The notes beneath the pieces were generated by a model. The model was given only the letters and a program-made list of their open reading frames with translations. It was not told the DNA's origin and did no database searches. The translations under genes were made by a program, and so were the position numbers. Of a stretch of DNA of 56,408 nt, positions 34,561 through 42,351 are shown piece after piece; the stretch's first letter is position 1; every line of letters starts with the position of its first letter. This DNA is from CAYWGR01 sp964458015 (GTDB lineage: Bacteria > Planctomycetota > Planctomycetia > Pirellulales > Thermoguttaceae), in the NCBI GenBank assembly GCA_964458015.1, contig CAYWGR010000008.1, positions 1 to 56,408 of the forward strand, given 5' to 3'.

Positions 34561-36006
34561 TTACGACTTCCTCGCGTCGTGCGGCGCGTCGGGTTCCACA
34601 TGAATCACGATCCGACCAAGACCGGGCACGCTATCGTGCAGATGTTTTTCCAATCGAACCGTTAGATCATGGGCTTCGGTGATGGCGGTCGAGGGATCGA
34701 GTGCGCAATGGAACGAAACGGCCATCTCGTCGCCGACCTGCTGAACGCGAACGTCGTGCGGCTTGACCGCAAGATGCTCGTTCTCGATGAATTCGCCGAT
34801 GGCCTTTTGCACTTGCAGTTGTCCGGCGGGGATGGCGCGAATCGTCGCGGCGCCGTCGCCCGTAGGCTCGATGTGCGTCACAATGCGTGTGACGTCGGGC
34901 ATGGCTTGGCGCAGGGCGCGTTCGAATTCGGTCGCCTGCCGGAGCGCTTCTTCCAGCAGCAAAGCACCGCTCACTTCCAGATGCAATTCAAGCCATCGCT
35001 GGCGATTTTCCTCGTAGATGCGGATGCCGTGGGCGCCGAGGCCGTGCCGGGCCGCCAGTAGACGCACGACCGTCGTAACGTCTTCCTCGCGGGGAGCGAT
35101 GGGCTCGACATGAATCACGACATCGGCGTTGGGCAAAGCCGCGCGGATTGCCGTTTCCACCTGATCCGCGATATCATGCGCCCGCTCGAAGGCGATGGCC
35201 CGCCCCACGGCAATGGTCATATCGGCGAACATCTCCGGACCGCTGCGCCGCAAACGCAACTGGATAACGTCCTCAACCCCGGCGACTTGCTTGGCGGTTG
35301 CAACGACTTGATCGTGGAGCGAACCCGGCACGCTGTCCAACAAATCGTCCACCGATTTTTTGCCGAGCCGATAACTAACAACAATCACGATCGCAGCCAC
35401 TCCCAAGGCGGCCGTGGCATCGGCCTGGGCAAGCCAAGGCATTCCCCAGGATTCGCTCAAGGATACGCCGCAAAGCCCCAGCAGCACGACGGCCGACGAC
35501 CAGATGTCGGTCGAAAAATGCAAAGCATCGGCCTCGAGGGCTTGGCTGGAGTATTTATCGGCGGCTTTCTTCAAGGCTCGCGAACGCGAGTAGTCCACGA
35601 CGATCGACAGGATGACGACCAGAAAAGCCCACATATTCGGATCGACGGTGACGTTCTCGGCGAAGAAGAGCCGTTCGACCGCCTCGTTGATGATCCAAAC
35701 GCACGTGACTAACAGAAGCACGGTTTCGAACAAAGCCGATAGGTTTTCGATTTTGCCGTGGCCGTAGGAATGTTCGCGGTCGGCAGGCTTGCCGGAAACG
35801 CGGACGGCCCAAAACGTCACGGCAGCCGCGACAAGATCGAGCCCGGAATGCGCGGCTTCGGACAGAATGCCCAAGCTATTGGTCCAAAGTCCGACGCCCA
35901 GCTTGGTGCCGGTCAACAAAATCGCCGCCAAAAGCGACGACAGCGCCACCCAGCGTTTGTCGTGATCGGCTTGCGTGAGGGACATAGGATCGGAAATGTT
36001 GGACAT
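34561..36006 (-). CDS. Cation diffusion facilitator with three C-terminal domains
   Basis: Inner-membrane divalent-cation/proton antiporter of 481 residues. The N-terminal 215 residues hold about six membrane segments with both metal motifs, HSGLD (His53, Asp57) and HFSTD (His163, Asp167), and the usual REHSYGHGKIE loop. The cytoplasmic part is unusually long: three successive ferredoxin-like modules each end in HVEP or HIEP (299-302, 378-381, 469-472), whereas most family members have one. Zn, Fe or Mn could be the substrate. ATG 36006 is used; the Shine-Dalgarno is poor and ATG 35985 is possible. It is 101 bases downstream of a small exported protein on the same strand. Confidence 0.9.
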   Translation of the reverse strand: MSNISDPMSLTQADHDKRWVALSSLLAAILLTGTKLGVGLWTNSLGILSEAAHSGLDLVAAAVTFWAVRVSGKPADREHSYGHGKIENLSALFETVLLLVTCVWIINEAVERLFFAENVTVDPNMWAFLVVILSIVVDYSRSRALKKAADKYSSQALEADALHFSTDIWSSAVVLLGLCGVSLSESWGMPWLAQADATAALGVAAIVIVVSYRLGKKSVDDLLDSVPGSLHDQVVATAKQVAGVEDVIQLRLRRSGPEMFADMTIAVGRAIAFERAHDIADQVETAIRAALPNADVVIHVEPIAPREEDVTTVVRLLAARHGLGAHGIRIYEENRQRWLELHLEVSGALLLEEALRQATEFERALRQAMPDVTRIVTHIEPTGDGAATIRAIPAGQLQVQKAIGEFIENEHLAVKPHDVRVQQVGDEMAVSFHCALDPSTAITEAHDLTVRLEKHLHDSVPGLGRIVIHVEPDAPHDARKS

Positions 36007-36040
36007 GGGACACGGCTTATGAAAGACACGCCATGTTCCA

Positions 36041-36093
36041 AAGCTCCGGCTTCGGAACACAGTAACGATTCTCTATTTTTCAAGCCGGAGCTT
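36041..36093. repeat. 12-bp inverted repeat (REP-like hairpin)
   Basis: AAGCTCCGGCTT (36041-36052) and its exact complement AAGCCGGAGCTT (36082-36093) flank a 29-base AT-rich loop. The left arm is also inside a GTTCC...GGAAC hairpin. It lies between the transporter gene and the small exported protein and could act as a terminator-like or processing structure. Confidence 0.5.
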
Positions 36094-36107
36094 GCGCGGC
36101 GGAAAGC

Positions 36108-36374
36108 CTATTGCTGTTGATCCACATTAGGCGGCGCATCGGGAGTCATAATGACCGCCACTTTCAATGTGCCGGTGCGCAAATGCTTGTTGATCGCTTT
36201 CAACTCGGTGCGGATATCCTTCAACTGATCGAGGACTTTTTGATCGTCGATTTGCGATGATTCATCATCTTCCGCCGCGACGGCGGCCGGAATTCCTTCA
36301 TAGGAACTCAGAGCGCATCCCAAAACAATGCCGACGGCGACCAGCATCGACCAACCAAAACAACGCTTCATCAT
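36108..36374 (-). CDS. Small exported protein of unknown function
   Basis: An 88-residue product. It has a signal-peptide-like N-terminus (KRCFGWSMLVAVGIVLGCALS), a lipobox-like VLGC, then a short Asp/Glu-rich region, an amphipathic helix (VLDQLKDIRTELKAINKHL) and a strand with a proline-rich end. It may be a lipoprotein or periplasmic helper. A Shine-Dalgarno-like GGAGG lies before the ATG at 36374, and ATG 36371 is the next codon. It precedes the cation transporter on the same strand with an inverted repeat between them, so co-transcription is uncertain. I do not recognise the family. Confidence 0.6.
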   Translation of the reverse strand: MMKRCFGWSMLVAVGIVLGCALSSYEGIPAAVAAEDDESSQIDDQKVLDQLKDIRTELKAINKHLRTGTLKVAVIMTPDAPPNVDQQQ

Positions 36375-36794
36375 GAATTCCTCCGTGAAAGAACGTGAAT
36401 TTGTTCAGGATCGAAGCCCCCAAGCAAACGGAGGATTATAGCAACAGATTGGGGATCAATGCTATGGCATTGCCCGGCCTGCTCGGCGAAACGAGGAACC
36501 GTTCGTTTCTGATCGGTTCCTTAATAAATGGCATAAAAAAGGCGGAAAAACACTACACATGTGGGTGGAGGGGGTGAGGAAAAGGTCGGATTTCGCGGGT
36601 AGAGCCAATCAAATTGGCAAAAATCGGAAATATCCGCCCCCCCTAGGAAAATTGCCGTTTGCTTGTGCAGATATCACAACCTATCTATTGATCGAGAGAG
36701 GGGGAGCTTAATTCGCCTTGCACGACCCCTAAACCACGGTTCGGCAAGCCCTGCTCTCCCCGGGGCAATATGTAGTGGTGGACGAGGGCAGCTT
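36375..36794. other. Divergent intergenic region upstream of the chemotaxis operon
   Basis: A stretch of 420 bases between the small exported protein (minus) and the chemotaxis operon (plus). The only structure noted is a hairpin AGGAACCG (36494-36501) with CGGTTCCT (36514-36521), without a T tract on either side. A weak promoter-like TTGTGC, 17 bases, TATTGA lies around 36670-36700. No gene or riboswitch was recognised. Confidence 0.4.
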
Positions 36795-37466
36795 ATGGCA
36801 TTCACATTTTTCTTCCGCGATACGCAAATCCTCGATACCTTGATCGATCATGCGTTGCCGGTCTTGCTGGGACACAGCCGCATCCGCATTTGGGACGCCG
36901 GTTGCGCCCATGGACCGGAACCGTATACGCTCGCCATTTTATTGCGGGAGAAGATGACGGCTTGCCAATATAACAGCGTTCGAATTCATGCCACGGATGT
37001 CGAACCGATGTTCGCCCCCACGGTCACCCAAGGCATCTATCCCGAAGGCGAACTGAAACGCATTCCCGAAAACTTGTTCAAACGATACTTTCGGGCGGCC
37101 TCGAAACCGGGGATGTATCAGATCGTCGAGGAGATTCGTGCGAGCGTCCAGTTCGACGTTCATGACTTGCTTTCGATGGCGCCCCTCCGCGGCGATTTCC
37201 ATCTGATTGTTTGCAAGAATGTGCTTTTGCATTTTCAAGAATCGCAGCGATGCAACGTGCTGCGAATGTTTCATCAATCGCTCCGTGACGACGGATTGTT
37301 GGCCACCGAGCACACCCAAAAGATGCCGGACGGCGTCTGTACGCTATTCCGGCAGGCTAGTTCCAACTGTCAGGTGTTTTTTAAGGCGAAACGACGACTG
37401 GAAAGCAATCTGGCGGCTCCCCTGGTCCGTCGTCATAGCTGGTGGAGGACGCCTGAAATGGCATAA
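36795..37466 (+). CDS. Short CheR-family methyltransferase
   Basis: SAM-dependent methyltransferase domain of 223 residues matching the catalytic half of CheR. It has WDAGCAHGPEPYTLAI (SAM motif I), HATDVEPMFAPTVTQGIY, LKRIPENLFKRYF and HLIVCKNVLLHF. It lacks the N-terminal all-alpha domain that full CheR uses to approach receptors; the complete paralogue is at 41458-42333. ATG 36795 is chosen because it begins the domain and has a GAGGG upstream. It opens the chemotaxis operon, 141 bases before mcp, so it probably acts on or near that receptor. A regulatory rather than standard adaptation role is possible; this is inference. Confidence 0.75.
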   Translation: MAFTFFFRDTQILDTLIDHALPVLLGHSRIRIWDAGCAHGPEPYTLAILLREKMTACQYNSVRIHATDVEPMFAPTVTQGIYPEGELKRIPENLFKRYFRAASKPGMYQIVEEIRASVQFDVHDLLSMAPLRGDFHLIVCKNVLLHFQESQRCNVLRMFHQSLRDDGLLATEHTQKMPDGVCTLFRQASSNCQVFFKAKRRLESNLAAPLVRRHSWWRTPEMA

Positions 37467-37573
37467 ACCGCGTTATCCGAAAGCCAGAACGTTCGACATG
37501 CAAACCCCAATGCCGGCCGGCAAGTCGAGCGTCAGAATCATGGATCCCATCCGGTTCGGCGCATCACACCCAT

Positions 37574-37590
37574 TGTTTCACAACGAAACA
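37574..37590 (+). promoter_or_regulatory. Small palindrome before mcp Shine-Dalgarno
   Basis: TGTTTC and GAAACA flank 5 bases, ending 3 bases before the AAGGAG of mcp. It could be an operator or an mRNA hairpin affecting translation; the arms are short and chance is not excluded. Confidence 0.2.
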
Positions 37591-37607
37591 CACAAGGAGA
37601 CTGGAGA

Positions 37608-39659
37608 ATGTTCGCTAAGATGAAAACAGGTACGAAAGTGTTGGCGGGGTTTATCGTCGCCCTGGCGGTCGCCATCGTCGTCGGTCTGGTCGGCTATCAA
37701 GGCATCGACAAACTCTCGACCGATGTGGATGAGATCGGTCTGGTTCGCTTGCCGGGCGTCCAGAGCTTGAATCTGGTCGTATCCGGCCAGCTTCAAGTCG
37801 GCTATGCGGTGCGAGGTCTCTTGCATCCGCAATACATGGCCCCCCAAGTGCGTGCTCAACAGTACGAACGGTTCACCGCCGGTTTGAAAGAAGCCGAGGA
37901 AGGGCTTCGGGCGTATGAGCCGCTGACGAAGACGTCTGAAGAGGCCGTCATGTGGAAGGAGTACCAGGGCCTTTGGGACACTTGGAAGAAAACCGTAGTG
38001 GACCTCGAAGAGGTCTCGCGTCAGAAAGACCAATTGGTCGCGACCGGCCTGAAGCTCAGCGATCCCAAGGTGTTGGCTGTCGATGCCAAGGCAATGGAAA
38101 TGGCCAAGGGATCCCGCGATGCCATGAACGCCTCGTTGGCCAAGCTGCGCGATCTCGTTGCTTTCAATTCCGAACTCGCGCAAAAGTTGGTCAAGGAAGC
38201 GTCTGCGGATGCTTCGTCCAGCATCACCTACATGTTTTCCACGATTGCCGTCAGTGCCATCGGCCTCCTGCTGCTCGGCACATTTATCGCCATGAACATC
38301 ACGAAGGTGTTGGGTTTGGTCGTCGGCGAAACAGGCCGCTTGACCCAAGCCACGATCGACGGCAAGCTTCAGATTCGCGGCAATCCCGAGTTGGTGCCGG
38401 TCGAATTCCAGCCGATCTTGGTGGGCATCAACAACATCCTCGATTCGGTTATCACCCCGCTGAACATGGCCGCCGAATATGTCGATCGGATCAGCAAGGG
38501 CGATATCCCCGAGAAGATCACCGATTCGTATAACGGCGACTTCAACGAATTGAAGAACAACATCAATCAGTGCATCGAGGCCATCCGCGGCCTGATCGCC
38601 GAGGCGAACACCTTGTCGAAGGCCGCTTCCGACGGCGAACTCGACGTGCGTGCGGACGAGACTGCCTACCAAGGCGAATACCGCCGCATCATCAGCGGCA
38701 TGAACCGCACTCTGGAAGGTTTCTCCGAACCGGTACAGGACATCAGCCAATCGTTGCGTCTGATGTCGGAAAAGGATTTCACGACGCCGGTTACCGCGGA
38801 ATATCCCGGCGCCTACGGCGCGTTGCGCGACAACGTGAATGCCGTGATTGCAAACATGTGCGCCGCGATCGAGCAGATCACCGAGAGCGCCGGCCAATTC
38901 GCCGAAGGCTCGCGGACCATCGCCGAAAGCGCTCAGACGTTGGCCCAAGGCGCTCAAACGCAAAGTGCCAGCGTCGAGGAAATGACCGCCTCGACCGAGG
39001 AATTGTCCCGGTCGGTCAATGCAGTCAAGGAAAACGCCAACGAGACCACGAAGGTCGCGGCCAAGTCGAACCAATTGGCGGCCGAAGGCGGCAAGGCGGT
39101 CCAGAAGTCGATCGAATCGATGGAGCAGATCCGCAACAGTTCGCAGAAGATCAGCGAGATCATTCAGGTGATTTCGGAAATCGCCAGCCAAACCAACTTG
39201 CTCGCCTTGAACGCCGCAATCGAAGCGGCCAGGGCCGGCGAACACGGCATGGGATTCGCCGTGGTGGCTGACGAGGTCCGGAAACTGGCCGAACGGTCGA
39301 ACCAGGCCGCTCGCGAGATTTCCTCGTTGATCAAGGAATCGACGCAACGCGTGGAAGAAGGCGCTCAATTGAGCACCCAAACCGGCGAGTCGTTGAAGCA
39401 GATCATCAAGGCCGCGGAAGAGACCGCGACCAAGATCACAGAGATTGCGTCCGCCACGGTCGAGCAGGCTGCCAACACCGAGGAAGCCGCCAAGGCGATC
39501 CAAGGCGTATCGCAAGTTACCGAGCAGACCGCGGCCGGAAGCGAGGAAATGGCTGCCAGCAGCGAAGAGCTTGGCGCACAGGCCACGGCGCTTCGCGAAC
39601 TGGTCAATCAGTTCCGCGTCAGCAAAATCCATGAAAAGCTTCTTACCGCGCATCGGTAA
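37608..39659 (+). CDS. mcp: Methyl-accepting chemotaxis protein with tandem HAMP domains
   Basis: Receptor of 683 residues. TM1 is at about 10-30, a helical periplasmic sensor (four-helix-bundle-like) at 31-204, and TM2 at about 205-228. Several HAMP-like modules follow: one after TM2, a clear one at AAEYVDRISKGDIPEKI, and one or two more (LSKAASDGELDVRAD and MSEKDFTTPVTAEYPG). The signalling domain follows, with the hairpin tip AGEHGMGFAVVADEVRKLAE near 544. Gln/Glu-rich methylation-type helices flank it. Strong AAGGAG Shine-Dalgarno. It feeds CheA through CheW, encoded directly downstream. The ligand cannot be predicted. Confidence 0.95.
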   Translation: MFAKMKTGTKVLAGFIVALAVAIVVGLVGYQGIDKLSTDVDEIGLVRLPGVQSLNLVVSGQLQVGYAVRGLLHPQYMAPQVRAQQYERFTAGLKEAEEGLRAYEPLTKTSEEAVMWKEYQGLWDTWKKTVVDLEEVSRQKDQLVATGLKLSDPKVLAVDAKAMEMAKGSRDAMNASLAKLRDLVAFNSELAQKLVKEASADASSSITYMFSTIAVSAIGLLLLGTFIAMNITKVLGLVVGETGRLTQATIDGKLQIRGNPELVPVEFQPILVGINNILDSVITPLNMAAEYVDRISKGDIPEKITDSYNGDFNELKNNINQCIEAIRGLIAEANTLSKAASDGELDVRADETAYQGEYRRIISGMNRTLEGFSEPVQDISQSLRLMSEKDFTTPVTAEYPGAYGALRDNVNAVIANMCAAIEQITESAGQFAEGSRTIAESAQTLAQGAQTQSASVEEMTASTEELSRSVNAVKENANETTKVAAKSNQLAAEGGKAVQKSIESMEQIRNSSQKISEIIQVISEIASQTNLLALNAAIEAARAGEHGMGFAVVADEVRKLAERSNQAAREISSLIKESTQRVEEGAQLSTQTGESLKQIIKAAEETATKITEIASATVEQAANTEEAAKAIQGVSQVTEQTAAGSEEMAASSEELGAQATALRELVNQFRVSKIHEKLLTAHR

Positions 39660-39682
39660 GATAACGTAGTCCAAATCCATAC

Positions 39683-39710
39683 GGGGGGCGGCCCTACAAA
39701 GCCGCCCCCC
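39683..39710 (+). terminator. Strong hairpin between mcp and cheW
   Basis: GGGGGGCGGC pairs perfectly with GCCGCCCCCC (10 pairs, 8-base loop), 24 bases after the mcp stop, followed by ATTTCCC, so there is no good T tract. It is probably a partial terminator or an mRNA-stabilising element setting more receptor than downstream Che proteins. Confidence 0.5.
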
Positions 39711-39754
39711 ATTTCCCGTACATTTCGATAGATGATAAACCAAGGAGATATGCG

Positions 39755-40275
39755 ATGGCGACAGCCACAGTTGAATCGCGGGGCATGGAGAACACCTTCT
39801 CGGAAGTTCATGGAACCATGCAATTGGTCAGTTTCAAACTGGCCAAGGAAACCTACGGCATCGAAATCACCAAGGTGCGCGAGATTATCCTGATTACGGA
39901 TATCACACGCATCCCCGAGACGCCCCATTACGTCAAGGGCTTGATCAACCTGCGTAGCACGGTCATCCCGGTCATCGACCTGCGGGTCNNNNNNNNNNCG
40001 GCCTGCCCGAAGGCGAACTCTCGGATGAAAGCCGGATCATGGTGCTCCAGGCATGTGGCAAGACGATCGGCATCGTCGTCGACGCGGTCAGCGAAGTGCT
40101 GCGCGTCAAGCACGATCAAATCGCTCCGCCGCCTCCGACGGTATCCGGTCTCGGACGCGAATACTTGAGCGGATTGGTGAAACTCGACAATCAATTGCTG
40201 ATTCTTCTGGATATTGACAAGATTTTCGGCGAAGAAGAAATCTCCGCCATGGACGAATTGACAGAAGGAAAATAG
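39755..40275 (+). CDS. cheW: CheW coupling protein, with assembly gap
   Basis: Adaptor of about 170 residues linking the receptor to CheA. The first part (MQLVSFKLAKETYGIEITKV, RIPETPHYVKGLINLRS, VIPVIDLR) and the last part (GLPEGELSDESRIMVLQ, VDAVSEVLRV, GLVKLDNQLLILLDID) are canonical CheW. They are in different frames only because the 10-N run at 39989-39998 is nominal. Family sequence expects DLRV-(R/K)-F-GLPEGE, which needs about 5 missing bases, and 5 restores the frame. Excellent AAGGAG Shine-Dalgarno; the stop is 3 bases from the cheB start. Confidence 0.9.
39989..39998. other. Assembly gap (10 N) inside cheW
   Basis: Placeholder gap. The true missing length must leave remainder 2 on division by 3; about 5 bases (one Arg or Lys codon plus two bases of Phe) fits the CheW family. 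Confidence 0.95.
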
Positions 40276-40278
40276 CGT

Positions 40279-41391
40279 ATGGCGACCGGCGACATTCGTG
40301 TACTCATTGTTGACGACTCGGCCGTTATTCGGACGATGCTTAGCGATCACATCGCGGCAACGCCCGGCATGTCGGTTGCGGGTACGGCTCGCAACGGACG
40401 CGAGGCGGTCACGGCGGTGCCCAATCTGCGGCCCGACGTAATCACGCTCGACATGCAGATGCCCGAAATGAATGGACTGACGGTGCTTGACGCCATTTTG
40501 GACAATCACCCGATTCCGATCATCATGGTCAGTTCGCTGACCAGGGCGGGCGCGGCTATTACGCTCGAAGCGTTGGACCGCGGCGCCGCCGATTACGTGC
40601 CGAAGCCCGAACATGGGACGCACGACATGTCGTCGTTCATCGCCGAATTGATTTTCAAAATTCGCAGCGTGGCCAGCATGGATATTCATCGCCTGCTGGC
40701 CACGCGGCGAAAACGGCCGGCGCCTCTCGCCCATGCGGCGAAAGCTCCGTTGCCGAAAGACGTGGCGCCGATTCCGATCTCCTCGATGGACGAGGTTGCG
40801 GGACGTTGTATCGCCTTGGGCATCTCGACGGGCGGCCCGCCCGCCTTGGCTCGATTGCTCGAATCGTTGCGGCCGCCGTTGCCGCCGATGGTGATCGTGC
40901 AACACATGCCCGCCCAGTTCACCAAACCGCTCGCCGGACGACTCGATGCACTCTCGGCTTTGTCGGTGCGTGAAGCCTCGGTCGGCGACAAGCTTGAGCC
41001 GAATTGCGTTTACGTCGCGCCCGGCGGAAAACATCTCGAACTGAAAAGCCGCGGTTCCACGGTCGTCACCGTGATCCGCGACGGCGCCGTGGTAAGCGGT
41101 CACAAACCGTCGGCCGATGTCATGATGACCAGTGCGGCAAAGATTTTCGGCCCCTATTGTCTCGGCGTCATCATGACCGGCATGGGACGCGACGGCGCCG
41201 ACGGCTGCCGCGCCATCCGCCAAGCCGGCGGCTTTGTACTCGGACAAGATGAGGCCACATCGGATGTGTATGGAATGAATCGAACCGCCTACGTCGAAGG
41301 AAGCGTGGACCTACAATTCGGCCTGCACGAAGGCGCCGCCGTCATTACGCGGCAAGTCCGGCGTCTCGGCCGCCAATTGGCCGCCACCTAA
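40279..41391 (+). CDS. cheB: CheB protein-glutamate methylesterase / response regulator
   Basis: Response regulator of 370 residues that removes receptor methyl groups and deamidates Gln when phosphorylated by CheA. Receiver domain at 1-120: VDDSAVIRTM and VITLDMQMPEMNG with phospho-acceptor Asp58. A linker of about 60 residues follows. Methylesterase domain at about 175-370: GISTGGPPAL (nucleophile Ser), VIVQHMPAQFT (His) and IMTGMGRDGADG (Asp) form the catalytic triad. Starts 3 bases after cheW, so translationally linked; works against the CheR encoded next. Confidence 0.97.
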   Translation: MATGDIRVLIVDDSAVIRTMLSDHIAATPGMSVAGTARNGREAVTAVPNLRPDVITLDMQMPEMNGLTVLDAILDNHPIPIIMVSSLTRAGAAITLEALDRGAADYVPKPEHGTHDMSSFIAELIFKIRSVASMDIHRLLATRRKRPAPLAHAAKAPLPKDVAPIPISSMDEVAGRCIALGISTGGPPALARLLESLRPPLPPMVIVQHMPAQFTKPLAGRLDALSALSVREASVGDKLEPNCVYVAPGGKHLELKSRGSTVVTVIRDGAVVSGHKPSADVMMTSAAKIFGPYCLGVIMTGMGRDGADGCRAIRQAGGFVLGQDEATSDVYGMNRTAYVEGSVDLQFGLHEGAAVITRQVRRLGRQLAAT

Positions 41392-41457
41392 AGTAATTTC
41401 GAGAACACCGGTACCTTACAACAACAGCCAGACCTTCAACGACAAAGCGCATACATC

Positions 41458-42333
41458 ATGGCATCACCCGACGTTTTATCGTCCTTGGCGTCCTCGAGTT
41501 CGCTCGAACAGGTTAGCGATGCGCAATTGANNNNNNNNNNCGTGGCGCAGAAAAAAGCCCTGCTCTCGAATCGTTTGCGCCGTCGGCTCCGCTCGACCGG
41601 CATCCACAATTTCGAGGAATACTTCCAGCATCTGAAAAAACTTTCGCCGCGCGATCCTGAATGGGACGCCTTCCTCCAGGAAATCACCACCCACGAAACC
41701 TATCTCTTCCGCGATCAGGCGCAATGGGACTGGCTCCGAGGCGTTTATCTTCCGGAATGCTCGGCCAAGCGAGCCGCGGGCCACGTTGCCACGCTCCGGA
41801 TCTGGTCGGCCGCGTGCAGCACCGGCGACGAAGCCTTCACGATCGCGTGTTGCATAGCCGCCTGCCTCAAGGATCTTTCCAATTGGAAGATTCAGATCAT
41901 CGGCACCGACATCGGCATCGGCGCCGTCGAGCAGGCCCGCAGCGCCGTTTTCGGGGAAAGGGCCATGCGGCTCGTGCCTGAGGCGTATAAACGGTGTTAT
42001 TTCGCCAAAGCCAAAGACGCCGAATTATGGCACGCCAAGCCGATCCTGACGGATATGACGACGTTCCGACAGCACAATCTTCTGGATCCATTTCCCGAAA
42101 AGTTATTTGACCTCGTGTTCCTGAAGAATGTGCTAATCTATTTCGATAGAACATCCAAGAAAAAAGTAATCGACCACGTACAGTCCATGATACGGCCCGG
42201 AGGTCTATTGGTGGCCGGCGCCACCGAGGGCGTGGCCGACTTTCTCCGCCATTTCGAACGTATACAATCCTGGTTGATGCGCAAACCCTTGAATCCGACG
42301 CCCCCAACGCACCCGACGCACTCCACACACTAA
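41458..42333 (+). CDS. cheR: CheR chemotaxis methyltransferase, with assembly gap
   Basis: SAM-dependent receptor methyltransferase. It keeps the N-terminal helical domain (KKALLSNRLRRRLRSTGI, FEEYFQHLKKL) missing from the short paralogue at 36795. The catalytic domain has TTHETYLFRD, IWSAACSTGDEAFTIACC, IIGTDIGIGAVEQAR, VPEAYKRCYF and FLKNVLIYFDRT. The 10-N run at 41531-41540 keeps the frame as shown, but CheR proteins usually have about 8-12 residues between the first helix and the QKxALL segment, so real sequence may be longer. It is part of the che operon, 66 bases after cheB. Confidence 0.92.
   Translation: MASPDVLSSLASSSSLEQVSDAQLXXXXVAQKKALLSNRLRRRLRSTGIHNFEEYFQHLKKLSPRDPEWDAFLQEITTHETYLFRDQAQWDWLRGVYLPECSAKRAAGHVATLRIWSAACSTGDEAFTIACCIAACLKDLSNWKIQIIGTDIGIGAVEQARSAVFGERAMRLVPEAYKRCYFAKAKDAELWHAKPILTDMTTFRQHNLLDPFPEKLFDLVFLKNVLIYFDRTSKKKVIDHVQSMIRPGGLLVAGATEGVADFLRHFERIQSWLMRKPLNPTPPTHPTHSTH
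41531..41540. other. Assembly gap (10 N) inside cheR
   Basis: Placeholder gap. The frame is preserved at the nominal length, but the CheR family would normally encode a (L/V)YExTGI-like strand here, implying more than 10 missing bases. Confidence 0.95.
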
Positions 42334-42351
42334 CAAGCGACGCCAGCGGCC

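Noticed and set aside
36375..36794. Possible cyclic-di-GMP or other riboswitch before the chemotaxis operon
   Set aside because: No match to conserved cores that I know; only one simple hairpin.
37578..39743. A 721-codon open frame antisense to mcp, and one of 439 codons antisense to cheW/cheB (39928-41247)
   Set aside because: The sense strands encode textbook chemotaxis proteins; the antisense frames are His/Arg/Gly-rich shadows without motifs.
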